A program made the position numbers and the translations under genes. DNA of 15,668 nt from Verrucomicrobiota bacterium (GTDB lineage Bacteria; Verrucomicrobiota; Verrucomicrobiia; Opitutales; Opitutaceae), in contig JAEZAD010000206.1 in NCBI GenBank assembly GCA_023430565.1, forward strand, positions 1 to 15,668, given 5' to 3'. The notes under the pieces are model-generated. The model was not told where the DNA came from, did not search any database, and was given only the letters and a program-made list of their open reading frames with translations. Of this stretch, positions 1 through 6,624 are shown piece after piece. The stretch's first letter is position 1. The number at the start of each line of letters is the position of its first letter.

Positions 1-1959
1 GTGAATTGGAAGGACGTGCACGTCGAACAAGCCGACCTCCTCCCCGCCTACAAATCCCCCTGGTATGGCGCCGGCGGCAGCACCTCGACGCCCAACCACT
101 ACGACCTCTTCCGTCGCGCCGGCGCCACCGCCCGCACGATGCTCGTCACCGCCGCCGCGCAAACCTGGTCCGTCCCGGAAAGCGAATGCTTCGCAAAGGA
201 CAGCGCGATTCACCACCGCCCCACCGGCCGAAAACTCGGCTACGGCGAACTCGTCTCGAAAGCGGCCCTGCTCCCCGTCCCCGACGAAAAGTCCGTCCAG
301 CTCAAGGACCCGAAGGATTACACGTTGATGGGGAAACGCATCTCCGGCGTCGACAACCCCCAGCTCGTCCGCGGCGAAGCCCTCTTCGGCGTCGACGTGA
401 AGCTCCCCGGCATGCTCTACGCCGTTTACGAGAAATGCCCCGTCTTCGGCGGCAAAGTCGTCCGCGCCAACCTCGAACGGATCAAAACCCTTCGGGGCGT
501 CCGCGACGCCTTCGTGATTGAAGGCACCGAAAACCTCACCGGCCTTATGCCCGGCGTCGCCATCGTCGCCGACTCCACGTGGGCCGCTTTCAGCGCCCGC
601 CAACAGCTCCGCGTCACTTGGGACGAAGGCAAAACCGCCAACGAAAACTGGTCCGACTTTGTCGCCAAGGCCGAAGAAATCGGCCCGCAAGCCGGCGAGA
701 ACAAGCTCCGCGACGACGGCAACGTCGATGCCGCGTTCGCCGACTCGAACCACAAGGTCGTCGAGGCCACCTACACGTATCCGTTTATCTCGCACGCCAA
801 CCTCGAACCGCAAAACTGCACCGCCTGGTTCAAGGACGGCGGATTCGAAGTCTGGTCGCCCACCCAGAACCCCGGCTCCGGTCAGGACCTCATCAGCAAG
901 ACGCTCAACGTCCCCGCCGACAAAGTCCTCGTTCACGTCACCCGCATGGGCGGCGGTTTCGGCCGCCGGCTCACCAGCGACTTCATGGTCGAAGCCGCCG
1001 CGATCGCGCAACGCGTCGACGCCCCTGTGAAGCTCACGTGGAGTCGCGAAGACGACCTTCGCCACGATCATTACCGCCCCGGCGGCCTGCACTTCCTAAA
1101 AGGTGCCGTCGACTCCAACGGGAAGCTCGTCGCCTGGCGCAACCACTTCGTCACCTTCGGCAACACCAAGGAACGCCCCGGCAGCGGCGGCTCGCTTAAC
1201 CCCGACGAATTCCCCGGCCGCTGGGTGCCCAACTTCCGCGGCGAACAAACCGTCCTCGAAACCGGCATCCCCATGGGCCCGTGGCGCGCGCCCGGCAGCT
1301 GCGTTTTCTCCTGGGTCATCCATAGCTTCATCGACGAACTCGCCCACGCCGCGAACCGCGACCGCGTCGAGTTCCTCCTGGAGCTCCTCGGCGACCGCGA
1401 CACGATGCCCGGCACCGGCGAACGCGGCCAGCCCTACAACGTCGCGCGCATGCGCAACGTCGTGAAACTCGCCGCCGAAAAAGCGCAGTGGGGCAAGAAG
1501 CTCCCCCGCGGCCAGGGCCAGGGCATCGGCTTTCACTTCAGCCACCGTGGCTACGTCGCCCAGATCGCCGACGTCACCGTCTCTCAGGACGGCACGCTGA
1601 AAGTCGACAAGGTTGTCTGCGTCCTCGACGTCGGCGCCCAGATCATCAACCCGAGCGGCGCCGAAAATCAGGTCGAAGGTTCGGTCGTCGACGGTCTCGG
1701 CACCATGATGTTCCAGGACCTCGACATCGTCCGCGGGCGCGTCGTGCAGGGAAATTTCAACGACTACCCGATGATTCGCATGCCCGACTCGCCGACCGTG
1801 ATCGAGACGCATTTCCTGCGCACCGACTATCCGACGACCGGCATCGGCGAACCCGCGATCCCGCCCACCGCTCCCGCCATCGCCAACGCGATCTTCGCCG
1901 CCACCGGCAAGCGCGTCCGCGAGTTCCCCCTGAGCAAAACCGACCTCAGCTGGTCGTAA
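1..1959 (+). CDS. Molybdopterin-binding subunit of a xanthine dehydrogenase-family oxidoreductase (IorB-like), 5' partial
   Basis: This is the large, molybdenum-binding subunit of an aldehyde/isoquinoline-type hydroxylase, which oxidises its substrate with water as oxygen donor and passes electrons to a separate 2Fe-2S subunit. About 652 residues are visible, whereas the family usually has about 730-770 including an export signal. The GTG at base 1 therefore looks like an internal valine, and the missing N-terminus lies outside the window. Seen in the sequence: a hammerhead-like region around residues 110-155, the molybdopterin-binding motif GGGFGRR at 317-323, MGPWRAPG further on, and GIGEPAIPP near the C-terminus with Glu617 in the position of the family's catalytic glutamate. 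The iron-sulfur partner (IorA type) would be expected upstream, out of view. The physiological substrate cannot be read from the sequence. A hairpin terminator follows the stop codon. Confidence 0.9.
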   Translation: MNWKDVHVEQADLLPAYKSPWYGAGGSTSTPNHYDLFRRAGATARTMLVTAAAQTWSVPESECFAKDSAIHHRPTGRKLGYGELVSKAALLPVPDEKSVQLKDPKDYTLMGKRISGVDNPQLVRGEALFGVDVKLPGMLYAVYEKCPVFGGKVVRANLERIKTLRGVRDAFVIEGTENLTGLMPGVAIVADSTWAAFSARQQLRVTWDEGKTANENWSDFVAKAEEIGPQAGENKLRDDGNVDAAFADSNHKVVEATYTYPFISHANLEPQNCTAWFKDGGFEVWSPTQNPGSGQDLISKTLNVPADKVLVHVTRMGGGFGRRLTSDFMVEAAAIAQRVDAPVKLTWSREDDLRHDHYRPGGLHFLKGAVDSNGKLVAWRNHFVTFGNTKERPGSGGSLNPDEFPGRWVPNFRGEQTVLETGIPMGPWRAPGSCVFSWVIHSFIDELAHAANRDRVEFLLELLGDRDTMPGTGERGQPYNVARMRNVVKLAAEKAQWGKKLPRGQGQGIGFHFSHRGYVAQIADVTVSQDGTLKVDKVVCVLDVGAQIINPSGAENQVEGSVVDGLGTMMFQDLDIVRGRVVQGNFNDYPMIRMPDSPTVIETHFLRTDYPTTGIGEPAIPPTAPAIANAIFAATGKRVREFPLSKTDLSWS

Positions 1960-1979
1960 CCTCATTTGAGCTCTCCTTC

Positions 1980-2008
1980 AAAAGGGCCGGTCCCCACCGG
2001 CCCTTTTT
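1980..2008 (+). terminator. Rho-independent terminator after the IorB-like gene
   Basis: An AAAGGGCCGG arm pairs with CCGGCCCTTT across a six-base loop, and the right arm runs into a T tract. It starts about 20 bases after the stop codon of the oxidoreductase gene, the textbook arrangement for an intrinsic terminator. Confidence 0.9.
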
Positions 2009-2014
2009 GCTGTC

Positions 2015-2042
2015 TGTCATTCTGAGCGAAGCGAAGAATCCA
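2015..2042 (+). repeat. 28-bp dispersed REP-like repeat, copy 1
   Basis: The unit begins TGTCATTCTGAGCG and ends GAAGAATCCA. It can fold on itself through ATTCT pairing with AGAAT. Identical copies lie at 4870-4897, 10674-10701 and 11118-11145, and an inverted one at 10735-10762. This solo copy follows a terminator and precedes the next gene. Confidence 0.9.
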
Positions 2043-2094
2043 TTTGGACGTTCGCATCCTTCCGCGTCCCGTCATTTCCTTCGGCACGCTCCCC

Positions 2095-2577
2095 ATGCCC
2101 TCCCGCGATTACCTCCTCCGCCTCATCGAGCAAGTCGGCCAGCTTCTCTCCCGCGCCGTTCAACAGCGCCAAAACCACGCGCCCCAGGAATCCCTGCAAT
2201 CCGTCATGGCCGCCTGCGAACGCCTCTTCGGCCTGCCCGCCGTCGAAGTCTTCCAGCACACGCCCGACCAGCACATCCGCATGCTCGCCGACGGTGAAAC
2301 GCCCGAAATCGCACGCGACAAAATCCTCATGTATGCCGCGCTCAACGCCGAAGCCGGCCGCTGCTACGCCGAGCTCGGAAATCCCCCCTTCGCCCATCAA
2401 TCCTACTACAACGCGCTCCGCCTCACCCTCCGCGCCCGCCGCGACTACCCCGCCGACCGCTGGCCACCCTTCGCCCCCAACGTCACCGACCTCCTCACCC
2501 TCCTCGGCGACACCCCCCTCGACGACGACACCGCCGCTCTCCTCGCCTCCCACCCTCCCCCGACCATCCGAACCTAA
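2095..2577 (+). CDS. Small hypothetical protein, DUF6483-like
   Basis: A 160-residue protein beginning MPSRDYLLRLIEQ. The frame is open back to a TTG at 2044, but that extension would be translated from the edge of the dispersed repeat, so the ATG at 2095 is preferred; no clear Shine-Dalgarno sequence precedes it. The N-terminus (RDYLLRLIEQVGQLL) resembles the opening helix of the DUF6483 family, whose function is unknown; this assignment is from memory of the family and is tentative. The rest looks helical, with an alanine/tyrosine-rich segment (AEAGRCYAELGNPPFAHQSYYNALRLTLRA) split over residues of about 95-130 that recalls a single TPR-like helix pair. It has no signal peptide or membrane segment, so it is probably cytoplasmic. 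It is expressed alone and converges on the polymerase gene. Confidence 0.75.
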   Translation: MPSRDYLLRLIEQVGQLLSRAVQQRQNHAPQESLQSVMAACERLFGLPAVEVFQHTPDQHIRMLADGETPEIARDKILMYAALNAEAGRCYAELGNPPFAHQSYYNALRLTLRARRDYPADRWPPFAPNVTDLLTLLGDTPLDDDTAALLASHPPPTIRT

Positions 2578-2661
2578 TCGTTCTCGTTCTCTTTCTCTTT
2601 CTCGTTCTCCCCCTCGCCACCCCGCCTCCTGACGAAGGAGAACGAGAAAGATCGAAGAGAA
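2578..2661. terminator. GAGAACGAGAA-type inverted repeat, probable bidirectional terminator
   Basis: The arm CTTTCTCGTTCTCC at 2597-2610 is perfectly complementary to GGAGAACGAGAAAG at 2637-2650, with a 26-base loop. Flanking CTTTCTCT and AGAGAAAG could extend the pairing after a short bulge. It fills the gap between two converging genes, so it could end transcription from both sides. The same GAGAACGAGAA core recurs at 5343-5419. Confidence 0.65.
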
Positions 2662-2664
2662 AGT

Positions 2665-4875
2665 TCAGAACAACTCTCCCTGCACCGCCGCGGGCTTCTC
2701 CTCCTCTTTCTTGATCCCGAGAAACACGCCATACCGCTCCACCCAGTCGTCCAGCTTCTCCGCGTAATACTCCCGGTCATACGGCGCGCTCGCCGCATCA
2801 TACAACGCCACCGCCCGCGCCCGCTGCCAGTCGCTCGTTTTCCCCTTCGCCTTCGCCGTCACGTAATAGCTCACGCGATCCCCCATTCGCGGCCGCGGCG
2901 TCAATTGCAACGCCACCTCCGCCGACGCCCGTCGCGGCTTCCCGCCTTCCGCCACGAAGCGCTCATACACGACTGGATTCTGGTTTAGCGTCTCGCTCTT
3001 CGCCAACTCCTCCACCGGCACGTCGCCCTGCTTCAGCCTCGCACGATACTCCTCCAACATCGCTACGGGCGACACCTCCGAAGCGCCCACCAGAAACGTG
3101 ATCAACTGATCGCTCAGCTTCTTCAAGAACGGCTCGATCCCCCGGGACCGCAGCGCACTTCCCCGCAGCGTCACTTCCTTTCCATCATACAACGCGTAGT
3201 TCTTCGCCTTGTAGCACCACATCGCTCGATACCTGCCGTCGTATTCAAGTTCGATGCCTTCCGGCAAAATCGTCTCCACCAGCGCCAGCAGTTCCTCCGG
3301 CTTCTCGTAGTAGTGCTCCGACGAAAGGTAGATCCCATCCGTGTCCGCCTCGAGAATCGTGCAGCCGTGCTTCGCGAACTCGTCGATCAACATCTGCAGC
3401 AACTCCCGCCCGCGCCGCGTCACCTCCGCCGCCAGTTCCCCATCGCCAAATCGCGCGCCCGAAAAGCCCAGATACCCGTAGAACGAATTGATCAGGATCT
3501 TGAAATTCGTCTGCCGCGCCTGCGCCTCGCTCCGCTCCTCTTCCGTCGCGCCATTCCGCGCCAGCTGCTTGTATTTCAATCGATACTCCCGCAGCCGCTT
3601 CAAGAGCGGGATGAACACCCCCAGCGTGTCGTTCTTCGGATTCCGCGCGATGTATAGCAGCAAGCTCGGATACAGCGACGCCACGTCGAAATGCAGCACG
3701 TGCCGAAACACGCCTTCCTGGAAACTCCGCGTGTAACCGCCCTCGAACGGTTTCACTTCCGGCGGCACCGGACACGCATGCCGCGCATGATAATACTCCT
3801 CCAAAAACAGCAGATCGATCTTCGACGTCGCCCCGCGCAGCGTCGCCTCCTGCAGAAGCGAGGGAAACGTCCGCACCTGCTCGAAATACGTCGGCAATAG
3901 CTGCGCCGCCAGCCCCTCCGTCTCGCGCAAATCGTCGCTCAAATACGCGCAAAACTTTTCCCGATCGCTCAGGTAAACATCCTTGATCCGCGGTCCTTCG
4001 ATATAAGTCCGCGTCGCACTGTCCTCCTCCGTGATCCCGAAATACACCGCCACATCCTTCAGCCCATACGACGTCAGTTCGCGCGTCGTGATATCGTAGA
4101 GCTGGACCAGCAAATACGTATCCACGATCGCACGACCGGGCAGATCACACCGCAGAAAATCGATCCAGCGCTCCGCCACCTTCAACCGGCTGCTCCGAAA
4201 ACCCGCCTTCTGCCCGTAGCGCCCCCACGCGCACGGCACCTTGAAACGCCGGCACCGCTGACGCAGGTAGTCGAAATCGAATTTGAACACGTTGTGCCCC
4301 TCGATCACGTCCGGATCGATCTCCGCCAGCGCCGCATTGAAATTCTCCAACAGCTTTTTCTCCGCCGCGTCTGTCATCTCCTCCAACACCAGCAAGCGAT
4401 TCTGCCCGCCCGCCCTGAGCCCGATCGCCAGCACCCGGTCCTCCGGCCGCGCCGGATCGCAAAAACCGTCGTCCGACGACGCCGTCTCGATGTCCATCTG
4501 GCACCGCCGCAGCTCGTGAAACGCCATGTCGCGATACAGCCGCTCGCGCTGCTGCAGCAGAAACTGGCTCTCGATCGGCCGGATCGCGTCGACGCCCACC
4601 CCGCCACCGCGTGCCTCTTTCAAAAACGCATCGTAGACCTCGAAATCATCCGCGTGCACGAGCCGGTTGAACGGTCCGTCGCCCGCCAGCGCCTCGAGGT
4701 GCACCGGCATCGTGTTCGCCGCCTCGGGCGTCCCATTCAACCACGCAAACGGCCGCAGCGTCGCTTCGCGCGTCTCCCGCCTCCCAGCCGGCATGGCCAC
4801 CGTGGTGTGCACCCTCCCAGCCGGGTCCACCCAAACCCCGCAAATCGACCCGGCAGGTTTCTCTTTCTTTGTCAT
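2665..4875 (-). CDS. polB: Family B DNA polymerase with 3'-5' proofreading (Pol II-like)
   Basis: A 736-residue DNA polymerase, close to the length of E. coli Pol II (783), which acts in repair and restart of replication. Exonuclease motifs are intact: Exo I with Asp128 and Glu130 (MDIETASSD), Exo II GHNVFKFD with Asp200, and Exo III Y311-x3-D315. The FEGGYT linker at 377-382 follows, then polymerase motif A DVASLYPS (Asp397), motif B K-x3-NSFYG (459-467), motif C ADTDG (Asp511, Asp513) and KxY at 558-560. All catalytic residues are present, so it should be active in both functions. The last residues, QGELF, resemble a sliding-clamp binding motif. The only ATG for this frame lies inside a 28-bp dispersed repeat, and a TGA stop lies shortly upstream in frame; GTG codons at residues 16 and 22 are alternative starts. 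No LexA-like box was identified. Confidence 0.93.
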   Translation of the reverse strand: MTKKEKPAGSICGVWVDPAGRVHTTVAMPAGRRETREATLRPFAWLNGTPEAANTMPVHLEALAGDGPFNRLVHADDFEVYDAFLKEARGGGVGVDAIRPIESQFLLQQRERLYRDMAFHELRRCQMDIETASSDDGFCDPARPEDRVLAIGLRAGGQNRLLVLEEMTDAAEKKLLENFNAALAEIDPDVIEGHNVFKFDFDYLRQRCRRFKVPCAWGRYGQKAGFRSSRLKVAERWIDFLRCDLPGRAIVDTYLLVQLYDITTRELTSYGLKDVAVYFGITEEDSATRTYIEGPRIKDVYLSDREKFCAYLSDDLRETEGLAAQLLPTYFEQVRTFPSLLQEATLRGATSKIDLLFLEEYYHARHACPVPPEVKPFEGGYTRSFQEGVFRHVLHFDVASLYPSLLLYIARNPKNDTLGVFIPLLKRLREYRLKYKQLARNGATEEERSEAQARQTNFKILINSFYGYLGFSGARFGDGELAAEVTRRGRELLQMLIDEFAKHGCTILEADTDGIYLSSEHYYEKPEELLALVETILPEGIELEYDGRYRAMWCYKAKNYALYDGKEVTLRGSALRSRGIEPFLKKLSDQLITFLVGASEVSPVAMLEEYRARLKQGDVPVEELAKSETLNQNPVVYERFVAEGGKPRRASAEVALQLTPRPRMGDRVSYYVTAKAKGKTSDWQRARAVALYDAASAPYDREYYAEKLDDWVERYGVFLGIKKEEEKPAAVQGELF

Positions 4876-4897
4876 TCTGAGCGAAGCGAAGAATCCA
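4870..4897 (+). repeat. 28-bp dispersed REP-like repeat, copy 2, overlapping the polB start codon
   Basis: This copy is identical to copy 1. The CAT at 4873-4875, near the start of the unit, is the ATG of the polymerase gene read on the minus strand. The whole region immediately upstream of that start codon is therefore repeat sequence. Confidence 0.9.
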
Positions 4898-4952
4898 GCG
4901 CAGTCGCCGCTGCCGGATCACGCAACGAGTCGCTCATGGATTCTCCTCTTCC

Positions 4953-5291
4953 TCAAAACGGCTTCAAATACACCATCACCACCGCAATCACGACGAGCAC
5001 CAACGCCACCAGCGACAACGTCCCGACCGCCCCGCGCTTGCGATAGCCCATCCCCGCCAGCGCCGACAACCCGAGCCAGCAAAACAGCTTCACGATCAAC
5101 CAGCCCGGAAACCCATAGTTCAACTTCGCCTGGAGACCGAAGCCTGCAATCAGCGCCAGCAGGCTCGCGACGCCCGTCACGATCATCACCTTCTTCTTGG
5201 TCAGTTCCGGTGCCGCGAACGCGTAAAACGTGTAGGCGGTCAAAACCAGGATCGAGACAACGTGGATGATGTAGTAGGTTTGGGGGCTCAT
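4953..5291 (-). CDS. Small four-helix inner-membrane protein, function unknown
   Basis: A 112-residue hydrophobic protein starting MSPQTYYIIHVVS. The frame stays open upstream to 5372, but the extra residues are translated from the GAGAACGAGAA repeat, so the ATG at 5291 is preferred. Four membrane segments can be seen at about residues 5-25, 36-53, 62-84 and 90-110, with short charged turns (ELTKKK, YRKR) that suggest both termini face the same side. Size and helix layout recall the SirB2-like small membrane proteins, but this is a weak resemblance and no catalytic or ligand residues stand out. It lies downstream of the 6S RNA gene on the same strand, separated by a hairpin, and about 80 bases upstream of polB. 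No function is assigned. Confidence 0.75.
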   Translation of the reverse strand: MSPQTYYIIHVVSILVLTAYTFYAFAAPELTKKKVMIVTGVASLLALIAGFGLQAKLNYGFPGWLIVKLFCWLGLSALAGMGYRKRGAVGTLSLVALVLVVIAVVMVYLKPF

Positions 5292-5342
5292 GGTTGGGAG
5301 TGGGTTGAAGCTTGTGGCAAACGCATTCTCCGCGGCGCCATC

Positions 5343-5419
5343 TTCGTTCTCTTTCTCGTTCTCGGCTCTCAAAGCCGCTCCAGAGAACGAGAACGATTAC
5401 GATCAAGAGAACGAGAAAA
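5343..5419. repeat. GAGAACGAGAA inverted repeat between 6S RNA gene and membrane protein gene
   Basis: TTCTCGTTCTC at 5353-5363 pairs perfectly with GAGAACGAGAA at 5383-5393; inside it CGGCT (5363-5367) can pair with AGCCG (5373-5377). A second GAGAACGAGAA lies at 5407-5417, and a partial left copy at 5343-5351. On the minus strand the structure follows the T-rich end of the 6S RNA gene and may help to end that transcript, or separate it from the downstream gene. It belongs to the same repeat class as 2578-2661. Confidence 0.7.
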
Positions 5420-5423
5420 TAAA

Positions 5424-5609
5424 AAGAGACACCCCGCCTGTGCCGTATGCCCAAAGGCTCAGGACCTTTTTAGGTTAAGGTGGGCGCCTCCTCCACGGCA
5501 TCTGCCTTCCGATTTACGGCCTGGCATCTCCCGCGGCGGTTTCAGCTCCCAAGTTTTATCTAAGGCAAAGAGCAGTTATTGAAAGCACCTCGAACACTGC
5601 AGGGTGTCG
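5424..5609 (-). ncRNA. ssrS: 6S RNA, RNA polymerase-binding regulatory RNA
   Basis: 6S RNA mimics an open promoter and binds sigma70 RNA polymerase holoenzyme, mainly in stationary phase. Read on the minus strand, the 5' end GACACCC (5602-5608) pairs with GGGTGTC (5428-5434). It is followed by CCTGCAGTGTTCG (5591-5603), which closely resembles the conserved 5' segment of proteobacterial 6S RNAs. On the 3' side CCACCTTAACC (5473-5483) matches the conserved CACCTTnAACC element, followed by GGCATACGGCACAGG, which faces the 5' segment. An apical hairpin (5503-5526) lies exactly midway between the ends, as expected for a long rod with a central bubble. The length of about 185-190 nt fits. A T-rich run follows the 3' end, and a good promoter lies directly upstream. 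Exact ends are estimates. Confidence 0.85.
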
Positions 5610-5615
5610 GCCGTG

Positions 5616-5643
5616 AAAGTAGGTGCAGGGTTCCATCCGTCAA
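5616..5643 (-). promoter_or_regulatory. Sigma70-type promoter of the 6S RNA gene
   Basis: On the minus strand TTGACG (5638-5643) is separated by 16 bases from TACTTT (5616-5621). The -35 box matches the consensus at five of six positions; the -10 box is weaker. Initiation about seven bases further on would fall at about 5609, exactly where the closing stem of the 6S RNA begins. Confidence 0.65.
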
Positions 5644-5720
5644 GCGACAGGCCCGTGCAATTGCCCGCTCTCTTTCCACGGCTTCGCGCCCCGATGCGCC
5701 GACCAACGCACCCGCCCCGC

Positions 5721-6182
5721 TCACCCTTCCAGAATCGTCGAATCCAGATGCTGGATGATCAGCTCCTGCAACGTGGCCAAAAACAAATAGCACATGAACG
5801 CCTTCCGCACCGGCTCCGCCAGATCCTCCAGCTCCACATCGCTGCTCTCCAACGTCTCGTCGGCTATTCCCTTGAGATGATGCTCGCGCAATCGCAACCG
5901 CACCGCCGCGCACGCCCGCACCACCGATTCCGCGTTCTTCTCGTCCAGTGCGATCACCCCTTCGGAAAAAAACTCGTCGTCGAAGAGCGCGAGCAGGACG
6001 CCGACATCCGACGTCTGCGCCTCGAGCAACTCCGCCGTCCAGTCGTCGCGAAACTCGGGATCCAGATCCGCCATCGCCAGCGGCGCCGCGAGATTTCCGC
6101 GCATCGCCTCGCTCAGCGATTTGATCACGTCGAGCAGCGGCGCGACCACCGGCAGACTGAGCTTGACCTCAATGCGTTTCAT
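5721..6182 (-). CDS. DUF2017 family protein, partner gene of clpS
   Basis: A 153-residue soluble acidic protein. The pattern DPEFRDDWTAELLEAQ around residues 41-56 and NAESVVRACAAVRLRLREHH around 83-102 resembles DUF2017, a family of unknown biochemical role that in Actinobacteria is commonly encoded just after clpS. Here the start codon lies inside the end of clpS (14-base overlap), which implies translational coupling and a joint role, presumably near N-degron recognition or Clp proteolysis; that role is inferred from context only. The sequence is mainly helical, with no signal peptide or membrane segment. The 3' end is about 110 bases upstream of the 6S RNA start, on the same strand. The gene is complete and has codon use like its neighbours. 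Confidence 0.8.
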   Translation of the reverse strand: MKRIEVKLSLPVVAPLLDVIKSLSEAMRGNLAAPLAMADLDPEFRDDWTAELLEAQTSDVGVLLALFDDEFFSEGVIALDEKNAESVVRACAAVRLRLREHHLKGIADETLESSDVELEDLAEPVRKAFMCYLFLATLQELIIQHLDSTILEG

Positions 6183-6477
6183 CCGGCTCCAGCACGGCCG
6201 TCAGGTGCCATTGTTGCAGCGTAAACGCATACGCCTCCGCTTTCTCCCGCAGTCCGCTCCACACCACGGAGCGCCCATCCTCGTGAACCTCGAGCATGTG
6301 CCGGCGTGCCGTCGACTCGTCGAAGCCGAAAACCTTTTTGAAAACCATCACGACATACGACATCAGGTTCACCGGGTCGTTCAACACCACCACGCGCCAA
6401 ACGCCTTCCAGCGCGAGCGCCGTCGCTCCGTGCGACTCGGGTGAGGTGTGAGGGTTGTTTTCAGCAAATTCCGCCAT
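6169..6477 (-). CDS. clpS: ATP-dependent Clp protease adaptor ClpS
   Basis: ClpS delivers proteins bearing N-degrons (bulky hydrophobic N-terminal residues) to ClpAP or ClpCP. The 102-residue product has a flexible N-terminus of about 25 residues, then the core WRVVVLNDPVNLMSYV, where Asn33-Asp34 match the residues that grip the substrate's amino group, and MLEVHEDGRSVV with His65 as the matching pocket histidine. The NDPVNLMSYV form is more like actinobacterial ClpS than E. coli ClpS (NDDYTTMEFV). The frame is open to 6519, but MAEFAENN at 6477 is the preferred start because upstream sequence is a REP-like hairpin. proS lies upstream on the same strand with a 147-base gap; the DUF2017 gene overlaps downstream. 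Confidence 0.93.
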   Translation of the reverse strand: MAEFAENNPHTSPESHGATALALEGVWRVVVLNDPVNLMSYVVMVFKKVFGFDESTARRHMLEVHEDGRSVVWSGLREKAEAYAFTLQQWHLTAVLEPDETH

Positions 6478-6500
6478 GTAGGAGCCTGCTTGCAGGCGAT
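6478..6500. repeat. REP-like palindrome abutting the clpS start codon
   Basis: GTAGGAGCCTGCTTGCAGGC contains GCCTGC (6484-6489) and GCAGGC (6492-6497) around a two-base centre. The form GTAGGAGC, then an inverted repeat around TT, then GCGA is like well-known REP elements of Pseudomonas and relatives. Only one copy lies in this window, so its dispersed nature is inferred. It sits exactly upstream of the clpS ATG on the minus strand and could form a hairpin in the leader. Confidence 0.55.
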
Positions 6501-6624
6501 CTCTCAGCGGACAAAGCAAAGACCGTCCCCCCTCCCCTGCAAGTCGCCATCTGTAAAAGTCGCGCCCGCCCGCGAGCTCGTGATCGTGCCCGTGCTCCTG
6601 CTCGTTGACGCCCGCGGTCGATCC

